NCBI GenBank assembly: GCA_963920635.1
Contig: OY987301.1
Location: 54,318,560 to 54,382,559 of the forward strand
DNA: 64,000 nt
From: Pseudeuparius sepicola
Lineage: Eukaryota > Arthropoda > Insecta > Coleoptera > Anthribidae
Direction of reading: 5' to 3'
In this document: in pieces, positions 44,840 through 56,760 of the stretch
Numbering within the stretch: position 1 is the stretch's first letter
Layout of the letters: each line of letters begins with the position of its first letter
Notes under the pieces: generated by a model
What the model was told of the DNA's origin: nothing
Seen by the model: the letters and a program-made list of their open reading frames with translations, nothing else
Databases searched by the model: none
Program-made: the position numbers and the translations under genes

Positions 44840-45220
44840 GCATTTCATTATTTCGATGAATCTGTCACGTCTCAGCTTTATACATGGCAATATTTCTAAG
44901 ATCTTCTCCAGAATCCCAGTAGTTATTTTCCAATAGTTTTAATCGTACCTTGACACTACGATACGAGTATAGCCAAAAGTATCTAATCATAGCCGAATAA
45001 CCTAACCTAACCCACCTAAATACTGATCTACTCTTGTGATGAGTTATATTAGGGTTCCAACAATTCTTGAATATAGCGGAATTATTACTCTCTTTTAACA
45101 AAAGTCTACAATATCTTCTGCAATAAAACATTCAAATAAGTCAACTGGAGACATACTTCTGTAATCAGATGTGCCAGGTTGAGGAAACAAAGCATCATCT
45201 TTAAACAAAAAAGTCCTTTT
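44840..45220 (-). pseudogene. piggyBac-type transposase fragment, right arm
   Basis: Mirror image of 43820-44200, with one residue difference in the longest frame (45131-44865 minus). It carries the same lesions, so the fragment was already broken when the arms were duplicated. Confidence 0.7.
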
Positions 45221-46440
45221 ATTTTACCCATTTACCCACTCTAAAAATTTTGATAACGGTAGGTGCATTATCATCATAATCAGCAGCACAAATTTTTCGC
45301 TTGTGTCTTACTTTCTATTAATAAGTTCGACCTTCGTCTCGAGTTGTCTACCTGACAGATTTTCCAACAAGCCACCAGAATCTTCATCGGCAGAATTCTC
45401 GTATGATAATTTCATATTTTCTGGAGATCCAGCAATATACCTATTGAAAATTCATAGCTTCCCACTAAATTTTTATAATACAATATGTCCAATATAGCAT
45501 TTAAAAAGGTGGCCCAAAAGCCTAGTGTTCCCTATATGGAACACAATCAAAATCATCAATCTATCTAATTCAGTGTGAGACATTACTAGTCTTAGTACCA
45601 TTTACCAAAATATTAAATTGTATTCAAATATATCATAGACACTAACTAGTTAGTTAACATTTCTGTTATATTATATGTATACACTGTTTCCTCATATTAA
45701 ATTCTTGACAGTCATTCCTCCGCACCTAAGCAAAACTTCGTCTTTTCATAATATGTACTGAAAATATAATCGCCTTTGTTGTCAGCGGGACTTTCAATTG
45801 GTAATTTTGACATCCTAAGTTTGCATCAATGCAGCAAAAACGCAATCGGCTCATAAGTTCAGGTTAGAAACGAGGTCATTTGCATAACACAAAAAGTAAT
45901 AACGAGAGCAAAATAGAAAATTCCTAGGGGTTTTGTGAAGAAATGTCATCTGACAAAATCCAGACTTATTACATCAATCGGGTATACTTTATAGACATAA
46001 TTAGATATAATATGAGTCTGCCACAAGAATAGAATGTACCTATATTTTAATTTGTATTCTCAACACCGAATTTATTTTTAACACTTCCCTGTATCTGTCT
46101 CCTGGCGCACCCTGTATCTAACACCAGCCCATAGCCTTAAATGGTGTTTTCATGGTCTCTGATGCTCCCTGTATAGTTATGTGGTTTCTTCATAAAAAGT
46201 TGTTTGATTGGGTACACGCTGTGTGAAATAACGACCATTTCTGCGTTGAAGTAAATCTAATATTTTATATGACACCTCGTTGTACCTATCTATTTTAAGT
46301 ATAATGTATTCGAAAAGCGTTATTAGATATTTTTTTTACAAGCTTTCATTTCTGCTTAATTGATTTAAAATAGACAAAATGGATGAGGGATGTAGGCAGA
46401 ATAAGTCAAATAATTAATAAAATGATTCTAACTAGATGAG

Positions 46441-46815
46441 AAATGTGGGAGAGCAATCATAATGCCATACAGGGTGTGCAATATATTCTCTTTACAGAGC
46501 AAGGGGATAAATATAATATTATTCTGTTTATTATTTTATTTTGGAAATATAGCTTAGAAAAACAAGATAAATTATGTAATAATATGGATGGAATACAATA
46601 AACTTGTGTATTATTAAATAATTATTAACAAATTAGAATAAAGCATACAGAGGCGGGTATTGATTTTTATCGCAAAGGGGGATAATTGAATCATAATTAT
46701 ACGAAAATATGGTGGCAGGGTATTGCTTCCATATAATATGTTAATTTTACTCTGTGGACCATGAATTTTTAATGTTTTTTAACTATGTGTGGTCTTCTTC
46801 CTCGAGAGTGTACAT
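46441..46815. other. Two segments present only in the right arm
   Basis: About 259 bp (46441-46699) and about 85 bp (46730-46814) have no counterpart in the left arm near 42560, where the flanking sequences are joined. Part of the first reads 'cagggtgtgcaata', a DNA-element-like end. Confidence 0.75.
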
Positions 46816-48959
46816 TCAGTAAAGTAGGTATCTTTTTTTTATAATGGTAGGGTGTATATGGAATAGGACGTATGGAACTGTTAATGTTTTATTGTATATC
46901 CAAAATTTAAAGTATCAACGCGTGAATTACTCGTTGGTTTTCCATAAATTACTTTATTCTTTAATCCCTAGTACGTGTACCTATACGTAACTCTGAAATA
47001 ATATAAAAGCATGGCAATGTATCCGTTTTTAATTTGTTTTTTATTCAAAATTATATTTTATAATACTGCCCATTCACGGCGGAGCTACGGATACCTGGAT
47101 ATCGTCGGTAATGGGGGAGCGCCCTCTAGACATCGGCTCGCTAGTACCTACGGCAGGTACTAAGCGGTCTCTAAATCGAGGGATCCGGTGGTACGAGATG
47201 TGTTTTGGAAGTTGGTAGATGGCAGAGGGTGTTAGATTTCTACAAGTATATGGCAGTATTTTTATCGATTTGTCAACCCTTTGTTTGGGGCGAGGGCGGC
47301 TCGGCAAAAGGCAAAAGCCGCTCTATATTAAAAATGGTCGCCGTGACGCCGTGTTATTTGTTTTGTTGGTATATTTCGACATAATTAAACAATGTCGCGC
47401 AAGCGTCTTCTGTGAATCGAGAGAAAAATCAATATCAGCCTATATACAGTTGGCAGAACAGGTGTTAAAACCTGTTTTGGCTTTAAAGCAATGAATTAGA
47501 TAGGTACCACTGATTGACTTGACTCTTAGATTAAACTGCAAATAGAGAGGCCCCTGTCATGGTATAAAGGAACCGTGTGGTTATTTTGAATTTTTGGGAA
47601 AGTATGTGGCAACATTGTGGTATCTAGCGAACAACTTCTTAGAAGATGTGACGGGTTCATGTCTAATAATATTAAATAGAAAAACAAGTAATCGCTTTGT
47701 GCTCGTCTTACATGTATAATTGCCCGAAAAATATTGGATTTAGGGGGCGCTGGCTGTGACATCGCAAACTAATTGCACATGTGGATAGATTTTGGTATTC
47801 TTACGGGAAGGTGTATGTGGGTACCTATTTTTTAATAGTTCTATATATTTTTTATAGTTCTGTAGGTATAGAGGAGAATAATATTTTGTTTATTAAATAA
47901 ATAATAATGGGAATAATTATGTGGGAAAAGCTTGCATTGTATGTTTTTTTTTATAATGGTAGGGTGTATATGGAATAGGGCGTATGGAAGTGTTAATGTT
48001 ATTCTTTAATTCGGCTATGCGTATACTCTGAAATAATATCAAACGCTGCAATGTATCCCCAGTTAATTTTAATTATATGCTGTTAAAATATTTTCTCCTC
48101 CTGCCTATGGCAGGTACCATCAAGGATTGCCCAGGGCGAGTGGTGCATTCTTTTGGAAAGTGAGATAGGTATAGGTATAGCTCCCGGTTGTGAGAAAAGG
48201 AGAAAAAAATCAATATTGCCCTCTCGACCAATACCATCAGATCTTCTGGCGGACGTCTAGAGGGGCTAGAAGCGGTGTTGCCGGATCCGCTGAAATCAGC
48301 CGAGATCTACGGATATTTTCATGGTAGAGTCTTGATATACACTTATGTGGGTGAAATCGTTCGGCAACGTTGTCCTATAACGACCAACTTGAGAATGTGC
48401 TAGCCGGTGAGTCGTTCTAAAATAAAAAATGGTTGCCGTGGCGTCGGGTTACTTCTTTCGTGTGCATATTTTTGTCATAATTAAATAATGTCGCGATTGC
48501 TTTGAAGCTAATTGATACGACATAACGGTACAAAGTAGCTCTGTGACGGGTGCCCGCGTCTATAGATCGCGCGTGTTCTACACAGAGACTGTTTTTCGAG
48601 GAGTCATGGCTGTTTTGGGGGAGTGCATCTGGACGACGGCGATCGTTTGGAATATGTGTTGGAACCCATGCTTTTGAAAGTGTTTTTAATTGCTTTCATT
48701 GTTTGAGTTTTTCATATATCCTTACTTATTCTTCTTAGGAGTATATATTCACTTTAAAGTAAGTACACCTATTATTTTTTCTTTGTGTTGGGAATTTTTA
48801 AGGCGTTGGCTGTGACGTCACATGCCTAATTACGTGGGGGAGCCTGGGAATTTTCAGATTTTTGTACATGTGGGACAAAATATAATTTATTTTTTTGTTT
48901 ATTACATGAATATAGGACGTAATACACCATACAGTGCGGTACACTGTATTTTTTTTATT

Positions 48960-49830
48960 TTAAAGGGGTAAATAGCGTTAAATAGTAAAAAATGTATGAA
49001 ATGACAGTAAGAGCTTATTTTTTATTAGATCTGAGGTAAATAGAAGATAATTATGCGTAAATAGAACCTAATACGCTATGCAGTGCAGTATATGTAATGT
49101 TTTTTTTCATCGCAAAAGGGATAAATATTGCTAATTAAACAAAAAAGCGCGGGAAATGAGAGTATTTGTACCTATTTTAAATAGTTATGTAGGTATAAAC
49201 GGTACGTAAACAATAAATTGACATTGACAGTCCATGTAATGTTTTTTTTTTATTGTATGGGGATAAATAGAGTAATTAGACAAAAAGCGCGGGAAATAAG
49301 AGTATTTGTACCTATATTTTTCATTGCAAAAGGGGTAAATAGCGTTAATTAGTAAAAAATGTACGAAATGAGAGTACTTGTACCTATTTTAAATAGTTAT
49401 GTAGGTATAAACGCTACGTAAAACAATAAATTGACACTGACAGTCCATGTAATGTTTGTTTTTTTCATTGCAAAGGGGATAAATATTGCTAATTAGACAA
49501 AAATCGCGGGAAATGAGAGTATTTGTACCTATTTTAAATAGTTATGTAGGTATAAACGGTACGTAAACAATAAATTGACATTGACAGTCCATGTAATGTT
49601 TTTTTTTCATTGCAAAGGGGATAAATATTGCTAATTAGACAAAAAGCGCGGGAAATGAGAGTACTTGTACCTATTTTAAATAGTTATGTAGGTATAAACG
49701 GTACGTAAACAATAAATTGACATTGACAGTCCATGTAATGTTTTTTTTTTCATTGCAAAGGGGGTAAATAGCGTTAATTAGACAAAAAAGCGCGGGAAAT
49801 GAGAGTGATTGTATCTATTTTAAATATTTC
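48960..49830. repeat. Subterminal tandem array, right arm
   Basis: Mirror image of the 143 bp array at 39540-40430, in reverse complement and with the same shortened unit, showing that the array predates arm duplication. Confidence 0.9.
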
Positions 49831-50110
49831 TTCACGTACATACGGTACTTAACCAATAAATTGACATTTATGTGCGAATTTCGCGGAAATATGGACCCGC
49901 GGTATTGTAATTACTCATTACGCTGCAATTACACGGTATGATGGCTGCGGGGTGCGGGGGAGAGGTCATGCGCTCGGTGCGCATGCGCGGGGGAAAAGTA
50001 GGCGGTGCCTACCAGGGGCGTAGGAGTGGGGGGTAATGTACGAAAAAGAAGTGGGGGGACCAAAAAAGGGGTGGGGGGACTATTTACAACTCTCATATGT
50101 TAACTACTTG

Positions 50111-50510
50111 TACATTTTTGTATTGAATCTTTGTACACCAACGCTTTGAGTAGTCGTGTTGATCATTCGTCTGTTTTGACGGGATTCCATGGCACACTTG
50201 ACTCTCCAGATGCCTTTAAATTCCTATTTTGCTCAATGACACCCTGCAGAATGGAACTCCCTGTATATTTTTTGCTCAAATTTGGTGTACGGGGGTTTTA
50301 GATTGTTCTGATTAACGCTGTGGTGTCAGATTTTAAATTAAAAAAACACTAAATGGTTTTCGTCATTTTTTACTAGAAAAAAAATTGTAGTAGGCCTTGA
50401 AAATTGACATTAAGACCTGAAATTTTGCACCAACGTAGAGTTTTTATGGCCTATTTTTAGAAAAAAAACGCGGCTAAAATCGGATGGAGAGTACGTAGTG
50501 GAGCTCGACA
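50111..50510. mobile_element. Foldback-family element, right part
   Basis: Continues the element broken at 39250: 'tacatttttgtattgaatc', then the inverted family block 'ggcacacttgactctccag' to 'gattaacgctgtggtgtcag', and an end block pairing with 38460-38640. Together with 38440-39250 it forms one copy. Confidence 0.8.
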
Positions 50511-52059
50511 TATCTTATTTATTTAAGCTTTTTGTATATGAAAACCCCATGAGGGTGAGTGGTAACCTTGGAGAAGGTTCTAGAAAAAATACATATTAAC
50601 GGAACGTTGTGGAGCCAGCCATATAGTTAGTACCTTGTGGATCTCACTTTATATACGCCTTACATGGCATGCGGTTCTTGTGTAGCCCGACAGAGTTGCC
50701 ACATTTATTGCAAGCAATTGTGTCATTTTATTAGCCATTGCCAGTCGAATAGAGTAATAATTGGGAGAATTCACGTTCGATCGCATTTGAATTATCAGCA
50801 AAAATTTTAAATTATTTGTAGTTTTATATTTTTCCTACCTGCCACTCATTAAGGCGGGTAATATTGCGATTTTGAATTGTCCTGTTATACACTCTATAAT
50901 ATGTAGAAAACAATGCTCTACATGGAACTAGAGTGAGGCATTTTCTAGCTGTTTGAAAACCTTGAGTACGATTCGTTTGGGTACTTACCTGTTCTTCTTA
51001 TTGGGTAGGTGAAATAAACACGGAGATAAACATTGTATAATTTTATTCAGAGTTGCTATTGTTTATAGGAACACATATTATAATTATTCTATTTCTTTCC
51101 GTTACTTTTTACACCACCAACTTCAGTTGAGCTCACTATCGAGCATATTGGCTCAGATTAGTGGTAAGGAAAATGACCCTTTCACATGATGAACCTTTGA
51201 CAGGAAAAAACAAACTGAGTGGCTCGGCTAACAACTGAGCTAAAGTTCTCAGTGTAATAGGGCGTTGAGTGAGGAATAATCACTCAACGGTATAGGGGCA
51301 AAAGGAACGCGGCTTCAAATCTAACCCTTGAATGAATTTTTCAATATTTTTCACCACCTTAACCCCAGAAACACTCAAAACCAACACAAATTACATAAAA
51401 ATCGATTTGCTGCGTAAACTGCTCACTTCATAATCAACTGAACATTTGTAAGAGGAACACTCGATGTCAGCTGATGTGATCTCAAAGTGATTCGGAATCG
51501 ATTTGAGATCACTTAAAACTGTAAAAGGACGGCTATTATAATAGGTGTGTTTTATTTTGTATCCCAGCAATAATAACGAAATAAAAATAGAATGAAAAAT
51601 AATAGTATAGCATGAGCATGAAATCCTAGCCTAGGAAATGGTCATTTTGTACGAGTTGTACACTATACTTTTTCTAAGACCGTCAGATTAAAATATACAG
51701 ACAATGAAATCATTTTTCATGTTTTCTTTGAGTTCTTCGACATAAAAGTTTTAAAACTCTAATCTACTTGGTAATCCAGTAACTACCCTATTCTTCAAAG
51801 TGATTTTCAGTTGTTAATAAATTGGTACACTTCTTGTCTGCGACAAGCACCAGTGATCAATGCAACCTGCAAAAGAACATTTCTGAAACGATGAAAAACA
51901 TTTAAGCAAAATAAAAGTTTCAAAATAAAAAAAAGTTTATTCGCAGACGGATTTGAACTCTAGACCTCGGGCATATGAAGTGGAAGTGGTACAATAGGCG
52001 CCGACTTTTTAAAATACCATCATTGGCAGGGGCACAACTCTCAGTGTATAAGGATAGAC
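50511..52059. other. Unassigned AT-rich DNA
   Basis: No gene was recognised. Around 51945-52010 'gcagacggatttgaactctagacc' looks like the T-arm of a tRNA or tRNA-derived SINE read on the minus strand, but the rest does not fold as a tRNA. Confidence 0.4.
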
Positions 52060-52970
52060 TGAAGAAGGGGTATAGAGGGTGCTCTAAATTAGTCGGTTTT
52101 AGGGTTCTTTTTTCATATTTCCCGACAAGATAAACAAAAAGTAGGTAAGATGTCTAGGGCTCGATTTTCAAGAAAAGTTGAATGCCGCAAACCGCATCTC
52201 GATATCTTAATTTTCGTAAAATCATTCTTAAAACACTTATTTTATGTGTAATGTACTGAAGTAGATGGAAAGTTTATAAATGTTTCCGTTTTCGAGTTAT
52301 AACAAACAATATAGGTATTATTTTAAATGGAAAACCTTAATCAAAATGATATAACATAAAACGGTAAACTACAGAAAACCGACCGCCTTCTACGCAAAAA
52401 TTGCACTAATAACAATATTTTTATATAAATGAAAAATATTCATAAATAAAAACTTACAAGACGTTTGTGGGTTGTCGAGATATCGCCGTTATCTGCCATT
52501 TCTTCTATACCTCCAGTTTCATAACTTTTATATTTGTGAATGTTTTTCATTTTTATAAAAACATTTTTGTGCAATTTTTTGCGTAGAATCTATTTGCGAA
52601 GAAGGCAGTTTTCTGTAGTTTACCATTTTTATGTTATATCATTTTAATTAGGATTTCCCGGTTAAAAAAATATATTTTTTGTTACAACTCGAAAACGGAA
52701 ACATTTAGAAACTTGCCGTTTACTACACATGAAAAGTCTCTTAAGGGTATTTTTACCATCACAAATAAAATAGTCACATAACTTTGAAGAAATTGCAACA
52801 TTTTAACACTCGGTATCTCCTAAACTAATCAAGATATCGAGATGCGGTTTGCGGCATAAACTTTTCTCGAAAGTTGAGCCCTAGGTATGGGCACCTATAA
52901 TACTTTTGGTCTATCTTGTCGGGGAATAGGATAAACCCCATAAAACTGACCAGTCTGGTCCACTCTACAA
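52060..52970. mobile_element. Foldback element, about 900 bp
   Basis: The left arm from 'gggctcgattttcaagaaaag' and 'gccgcaaaccgcatctcgatat' (52170-52210) pairs with the right arm 'atatcgagatgcggtttgcggc' and 'agttgagccct' (52832-52885). Pairing resumes around 'gaaaacggaaacat' and a shared segment with 'gtaaactacagaaaaccga'. No coding capacity. It is unrelated in sequence to the other foldback family. Confidence 0.8.
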
Positions 52971-53109
52971 GTAAAATATCATCAAACATAATTTTTCATA
53001 ATAATTGGATGGGTCAAAAAAACATAATTTCTATTCAAAGATTTTTAGCTTTTCATTAGATATTTTTCGTTCTAGCCTTGTCTATCCATTATCTACTAGA
53101 CAAAGGTTC

Positions 53110-53400
53110 TAATTTAATAAAATCTGCAGGGTGTCTAATTTTAAACATATACAAATCCATAAAGTCTTTGTTTTTGGAGATAATCTCCTGAACTTTTTTT
53201 AATTGCCCGATTTTAACAAAAACCTTTAGCGATTTTTTTATTTAAAATATAACCCCACGGCGTTAATCAGGTTAACCCAAAACTCTCATATACCAAATTT
53301 GAATAAGAAATATACAGGGCGTTCCATTGTACAGACTGCCAAATTTTAGCAAAATAGGAATTTTAATGGCATCTGGCAAAACAAAATAATAATATTTAAT
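53110..53400. mobile_element. Foldback-family fragment
   Basis: Starts 'gcagggtgtctaattttaaac', then 'acaaatccataaagtc', 'tttagcgatttttttattta', 'ggcgttaatcag', and stops at 'ggcatctggcaaaa'. It is the left half only. Confidence 0.6.
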
Positions 53401-53854
53401 TTATTTTTATTTCGGTCCCCTCCGCTAAGGCAAACACCATGATGACTATAATACATTTTTACTAAGAAAAGACGTACAGTAGCAAGGAAATTCGAACTCC
53501 AATATCAATGTAATCTAATAGGAAAAATGTTCTGAATTTTTATAGGATAATAAAGTCATATATACATTTCTTTTACATTCCTACACTAATAAGTTCGAAT
53601 AATGGACGTTCCCATCAACTATTTTTTATGAAATGAAGCTTGTATTTTTTTATTTTTAACTAAAATTTAAAAAAATGTATAGCAAATAATTCTTTTAAAA
53701 ATCAAATATGGTTAAATAATAACTTATCAGCAATTAGTAAAAAAATAAATAGTATAAGTATTGTTATTTTGTCCATAACTTCCATAAAATTCAACCGATT
53801 TTAACAACACAGTATCGCCCTAAAAATACTTGGGAGGGGAATTTTCAGGGGTAA

Positions 53855-54050
53855 TATAACAAGTGGTGTGCATATTATCGATAATATCTACCTTTCGTTA
53901 ATTTTACGAATTATAATCCCAAAGCTGAAAATAGCACGACTGCGCAGCAGGAGTGGTATTTTCTTAGCATTGGGATTATAATGAGTAATAAATTAACGAA
54001 ATGTATTATCTATTATTAGGCATACCACGAGTTGTATTTAAAAAAAGAAT
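53855..54050. mobile_element. Small foldback element, about 190 bp
   Basis: 'caagtggtgtgcatattatcgataatat...ctttcgttaatttt...ttataatccca' pairs with 'tgggattataatg...aaattaacgaaatg...ttaggcataccacgagttg'. The loop holds 'gactgcgcagcagg'. Confidence 0.75.
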
Positions 54051-54194
54051 TTAACAACTGCAAATAGTTTAATAATTATTCAGTGTGCATGTAGCCATAA
54101 TTTAACAACCCAACTTCTTAGGAATAAATTAACTACAAGAATAATTATGAATATTTCCTCTTTTCTAAAATGTAATTTAAAAAATAAAAATAAA

Positions 54195-54275
54195 AAAAGC
54201 AGCCACAACCGGGATCTGAACACGGTACCTCTCGCACGCAAAGCGTGCCCTAGCCCATTGAGGTCCGATGTATGT
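54195..54275 (-). other. tRNA-like sequence, not a functional tRNA
   Basis: The minus strand has GTTCAGATCCCGG (T-arm-like), a CACGCTTTGCGTG hairpin (anticodon-arm-like) and 'cctcaatgggctaggg' (D-arm-like). The 5' end does not pair with the 3' GTGGCTGC, and the anticodon loop is not canonical. It is probably a tRNA pseudogene or SINE head. Confidence 0.45.
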
Positions 54276-54509
54276 TTTACTAGCCATATATGTATAAATT
54301 ATTCAATTACCATGCTTAAAATTTAAAGTCCACTTGACAGCTGTCATTTAGGTTGAGCTTGCTTGGAATATACAGCTTAGCCAGAATTCAGATTTACAGT
54401 AATCAACAGGGCTTACTTTGAATTCTTTGTCAACTTTTTCCAGTACCTGCCTAGCAGTGAATTATCTATAAGCAAATATTTTGTTCCAAATTAAGCATTA
54501 TTTAGATAA

Positions 54510-55560
54510 AAAGATATATACAGGGTGTCCAACTTTATAACTGTACAAATCCGTAAAATCTTCATTTTTTGAGACAAAAGCCTAAACTATTTTTTGTTTG
54601 AAAGGCCTTCAAAAACTGCTTCTTTTGACCTTCCTGCCATTTTCAAAATGCAAATCCAGGGCCTGCTCCGATTTATTTATACCCCGATTTTCACGAAAAC
54701 TATTTAGCGATGTTTTTATTTAAAATCTGACCCCATAGCGTTAATCAGAACACCCCAAAACCCCTATATACTAAATTTGAATAAAAAAATATACAGGGAG
54801 TTTCATTCTACAGAGTGTCAAAGTTGAGCAAAATAGGAATTTTAGTGGCATCTGCCAAGTCAAGTGTGCCATGGAATCCTCTCAAAACAGTTGAATGGTC
54901 AATAGAACCACTCAGGGTGTTGGTGTGCAAAGGTCCAATACAAAATATACAGAGTATTTTTATCTGTTCCATCTCAAATTATTGAATTTTTGGGACTTTA
55001 TACGGGTCAAAAATTGAGTATATCAAAGCCGCTCCACACACTATAAACGAACTAAATCTAAAAAATACAGAAGCCTGTCAGTTAAGGTGGCTGGTGTGCC
55101 ACAACAGGAAACGCTCATAAAATGTATCATCTTAGACAGTGACTTTGTTGAGAAAGGTCCAATAATTTAAATTGTTTTTATTTGTTAGTTGGCATTTCGT
55201 AAAGAAATGCATTACTTCTGTGTTTATCAATATTTTTTCAATGATTCCAGAGTACTCTCTTGATCCGTGTAAGTTTCATAAAATTTCAGAATTTTGAGAT
55301 GGCTCAGAGAAAAATTCCCTGTAGGTATATTTTTGTAGTAAATCTTTTCACATCAACATTTTGAGTGGTCCTGTTGACCATTCGACTGTTTTAAAGGGAT
55401 TCCATGGCACACTTGACTCTCCAGATGTCTTTAAAATTCATATTTTGCTCAACTTTGACACCCTACAGAATGGAACTCCCTGTATCTTTTTTGTTCAAAT
55501 TTGGTATATGGGGGTTTTGGGGTGTTCTGATTAACGCTGTAATTTAAGCTCGCCGGCATT
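54510..55560. mobile_element. Foldback-family element, most complete copy
   Basis: It starts 'acagggtgtccaactttataac' and its left block (54715-54960) is the inverse of the right block (55310-55555), which ends 'gtgttctgattaacgctgt'. Between them lie 'aatacagaagcctgtcag' and 'gatggctcagagaaa'. It serves as the reference for the order of blocks in the other copies. There is no transposase. Confidence 0.8.
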
Positions 55561-56287
55561 ATTGTTGACAATAATTTATAAACCAAGTGACATTTCCTCA
55601 GCCGCGATTGTATTTTCAACGTCCACGGCTAATATGATTTTCCAAGCGTTAAGCAGATTTTCCGAAGTACCTACCCTGCATAAACGACGGGCCACAGTTT
55701 GGTAATCTTTTTTAGCAAATCGATTAAGTTTTGTCTACGGTATTATTGTACGTACTTAGTGTCGCCAGTCTAGCTCATACATCAAATTTGACGAAAAAAT
55801 CATTTATTGAAAAACTACCAAAAGAAAAAATCGGGACTTTACTTTAGGCCCCTAGGTAACCGTCAAATATGTAGACACTCTCGTTTTTTTTTTCATGGCA
55901 TTCATGGCACACCTGATTTGATTGATTTGTTCCAACGTGATGAATAAAGCATAATTAATTAAGCATGGAGTATGATGCCTCCAATTGTAAGGACATGTTA
56001 GAAGTGTTTTTTCGGTGTTTTTTCGTCAAGTCGGTGAACCAAAAAAATAGTTAATTTAAAATGTTGTCATTGAAATATCAAAACAAGTAGAAATTATGGA
56101 ATCAACAAATTTTATTTAAAAAACTAATATATAGTGATAACAATATTATTGGAGAACAGACTGAACAAAGTAATAATAATTATGATAATATAACAAAAGG
56201 ATAAAATGATACGGTTTTTTACAGTAAGTGTTCCACATGTCCAGAATGCAGTAGAATCCCAAATTTTTTATTTTAAGTATTTTTTAA
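55561..56287. other. Unassigned AT-rich DNA
   Basis: No gene or repeat was recognised. Confidence 0.4.
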
Positions 56288-56494
56288 AATGATGATTACT
56301 TCAGAGAAACCAGAGACCTCCAAGATGCAGTCGAACGCCAAAAATCAGATATTGAAGATATGCCATCCCTAGTGCATTTTCAACGAACCAGTGCGTGGAC
56401 ATTTATATTGTACTTAATACTTATGTGTTTATTGATTTGTTTGATTTATCGAAATTTTATTGTAAATTATCTTCCATGTAAAAAAATTGTGTGA
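56288..56494 (+). pseudogene. C-terminal membrane-anchor fragment, possibly of an envelope-like protein
   Basis: An open frame after TAA (56285-56287) to TGA (56492-56494) encodes 68 residues. It begins DDYFRETRDLQDAV, then a charged helix, and has a strongly hydrophobic stretch AWTFILYLILMCLLICLIY that would span a membrane, followed by a short basic tail. A pre-membrane helix, anchor and short tail resemble the end of retroviral-type envelope proteins of insect elements. No fusion or surface part is visible, and 'attacttcag' at the start could be a splice acceptor, so a host membrane protein is not excluded. Confidence 0.4.
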
Positions 56495-56568
56495 AAACTT
56501 AACATTCAGGTAAGTTTCCATCTACCCGCGGAGGAGTTATGTTCTTTAAACTGTCTACCATATAAAAT

Positions 56569-56760
56569 AATAGCGTTGACTGACGTATTAATAAGACTTC
56601 TCACGGCTACAGTTTCATGTCCTGGAAAGGAGATGGCGCCTATGGTCAACAATGTGTTTTGCATTGTATTTTGTCTCCGGGAAGCGCATGGTGAGCCAGA
56701 GAACTGTCAAACATGACAGCCGTGAGCAGTCTTTATTAATACGTCAGTCAGCGATAATAG
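56569..56760. mobile_element. Short TIR element (MITE), about 185 bp
   Basis: 'gactgacgtattaataag' then 'ctcacggct' on the left pairs with 'agccgtgagcag' then 'ttattaatacgtcagtc' on the right. The centre includes 'ggagatggcgcc'. No target duplication could be fixed. Confidence 0.75.

Larger units (their letters stand above)
39251..50110. mobile_element. Giant 10.86 kb palindrome (about 5 kb inverted arms)
   Basis: The left arm (39251-about 44236) and right arm (about 44790-50110) are inverted copies that run from CAAGTAGTTAACATATGAG at one end to its exact complement at the other. Differences visible by eye are scattered single bases and a few indels. The central spacer is about 555 bp. Each arm holds, from outside in: a GC-rich terminal block, a tandem array of about 143 bp units, two related modules of about 1 kb, unique sequence, and a piggyBac fragment. 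No intact gene is present. Outer flanks carry TA (or GTAC) on both sides within a split foldback element, which suggests insertion as a unit. Confidence 0.85.

Noticed and set aside
39251..50110. Short mirrored frames of 60-91 codons as genes of the palindrome
   Set aside because: They appear in both arms only because the arms are copies; related modules within one arm do not preserve them.
39251..50110. The palindrome as a Polinton with long TIRs
   Set aside because: No polymerase, integrase, ATPase or capsid gene is found inside, and the ends and target duplication do not fit the 6 bp duplication known for Polintons.
54195..54275. Functional tRNA gene
   Set aside because: Acceptor stem does not pair and the anticodon loop is not canonical.
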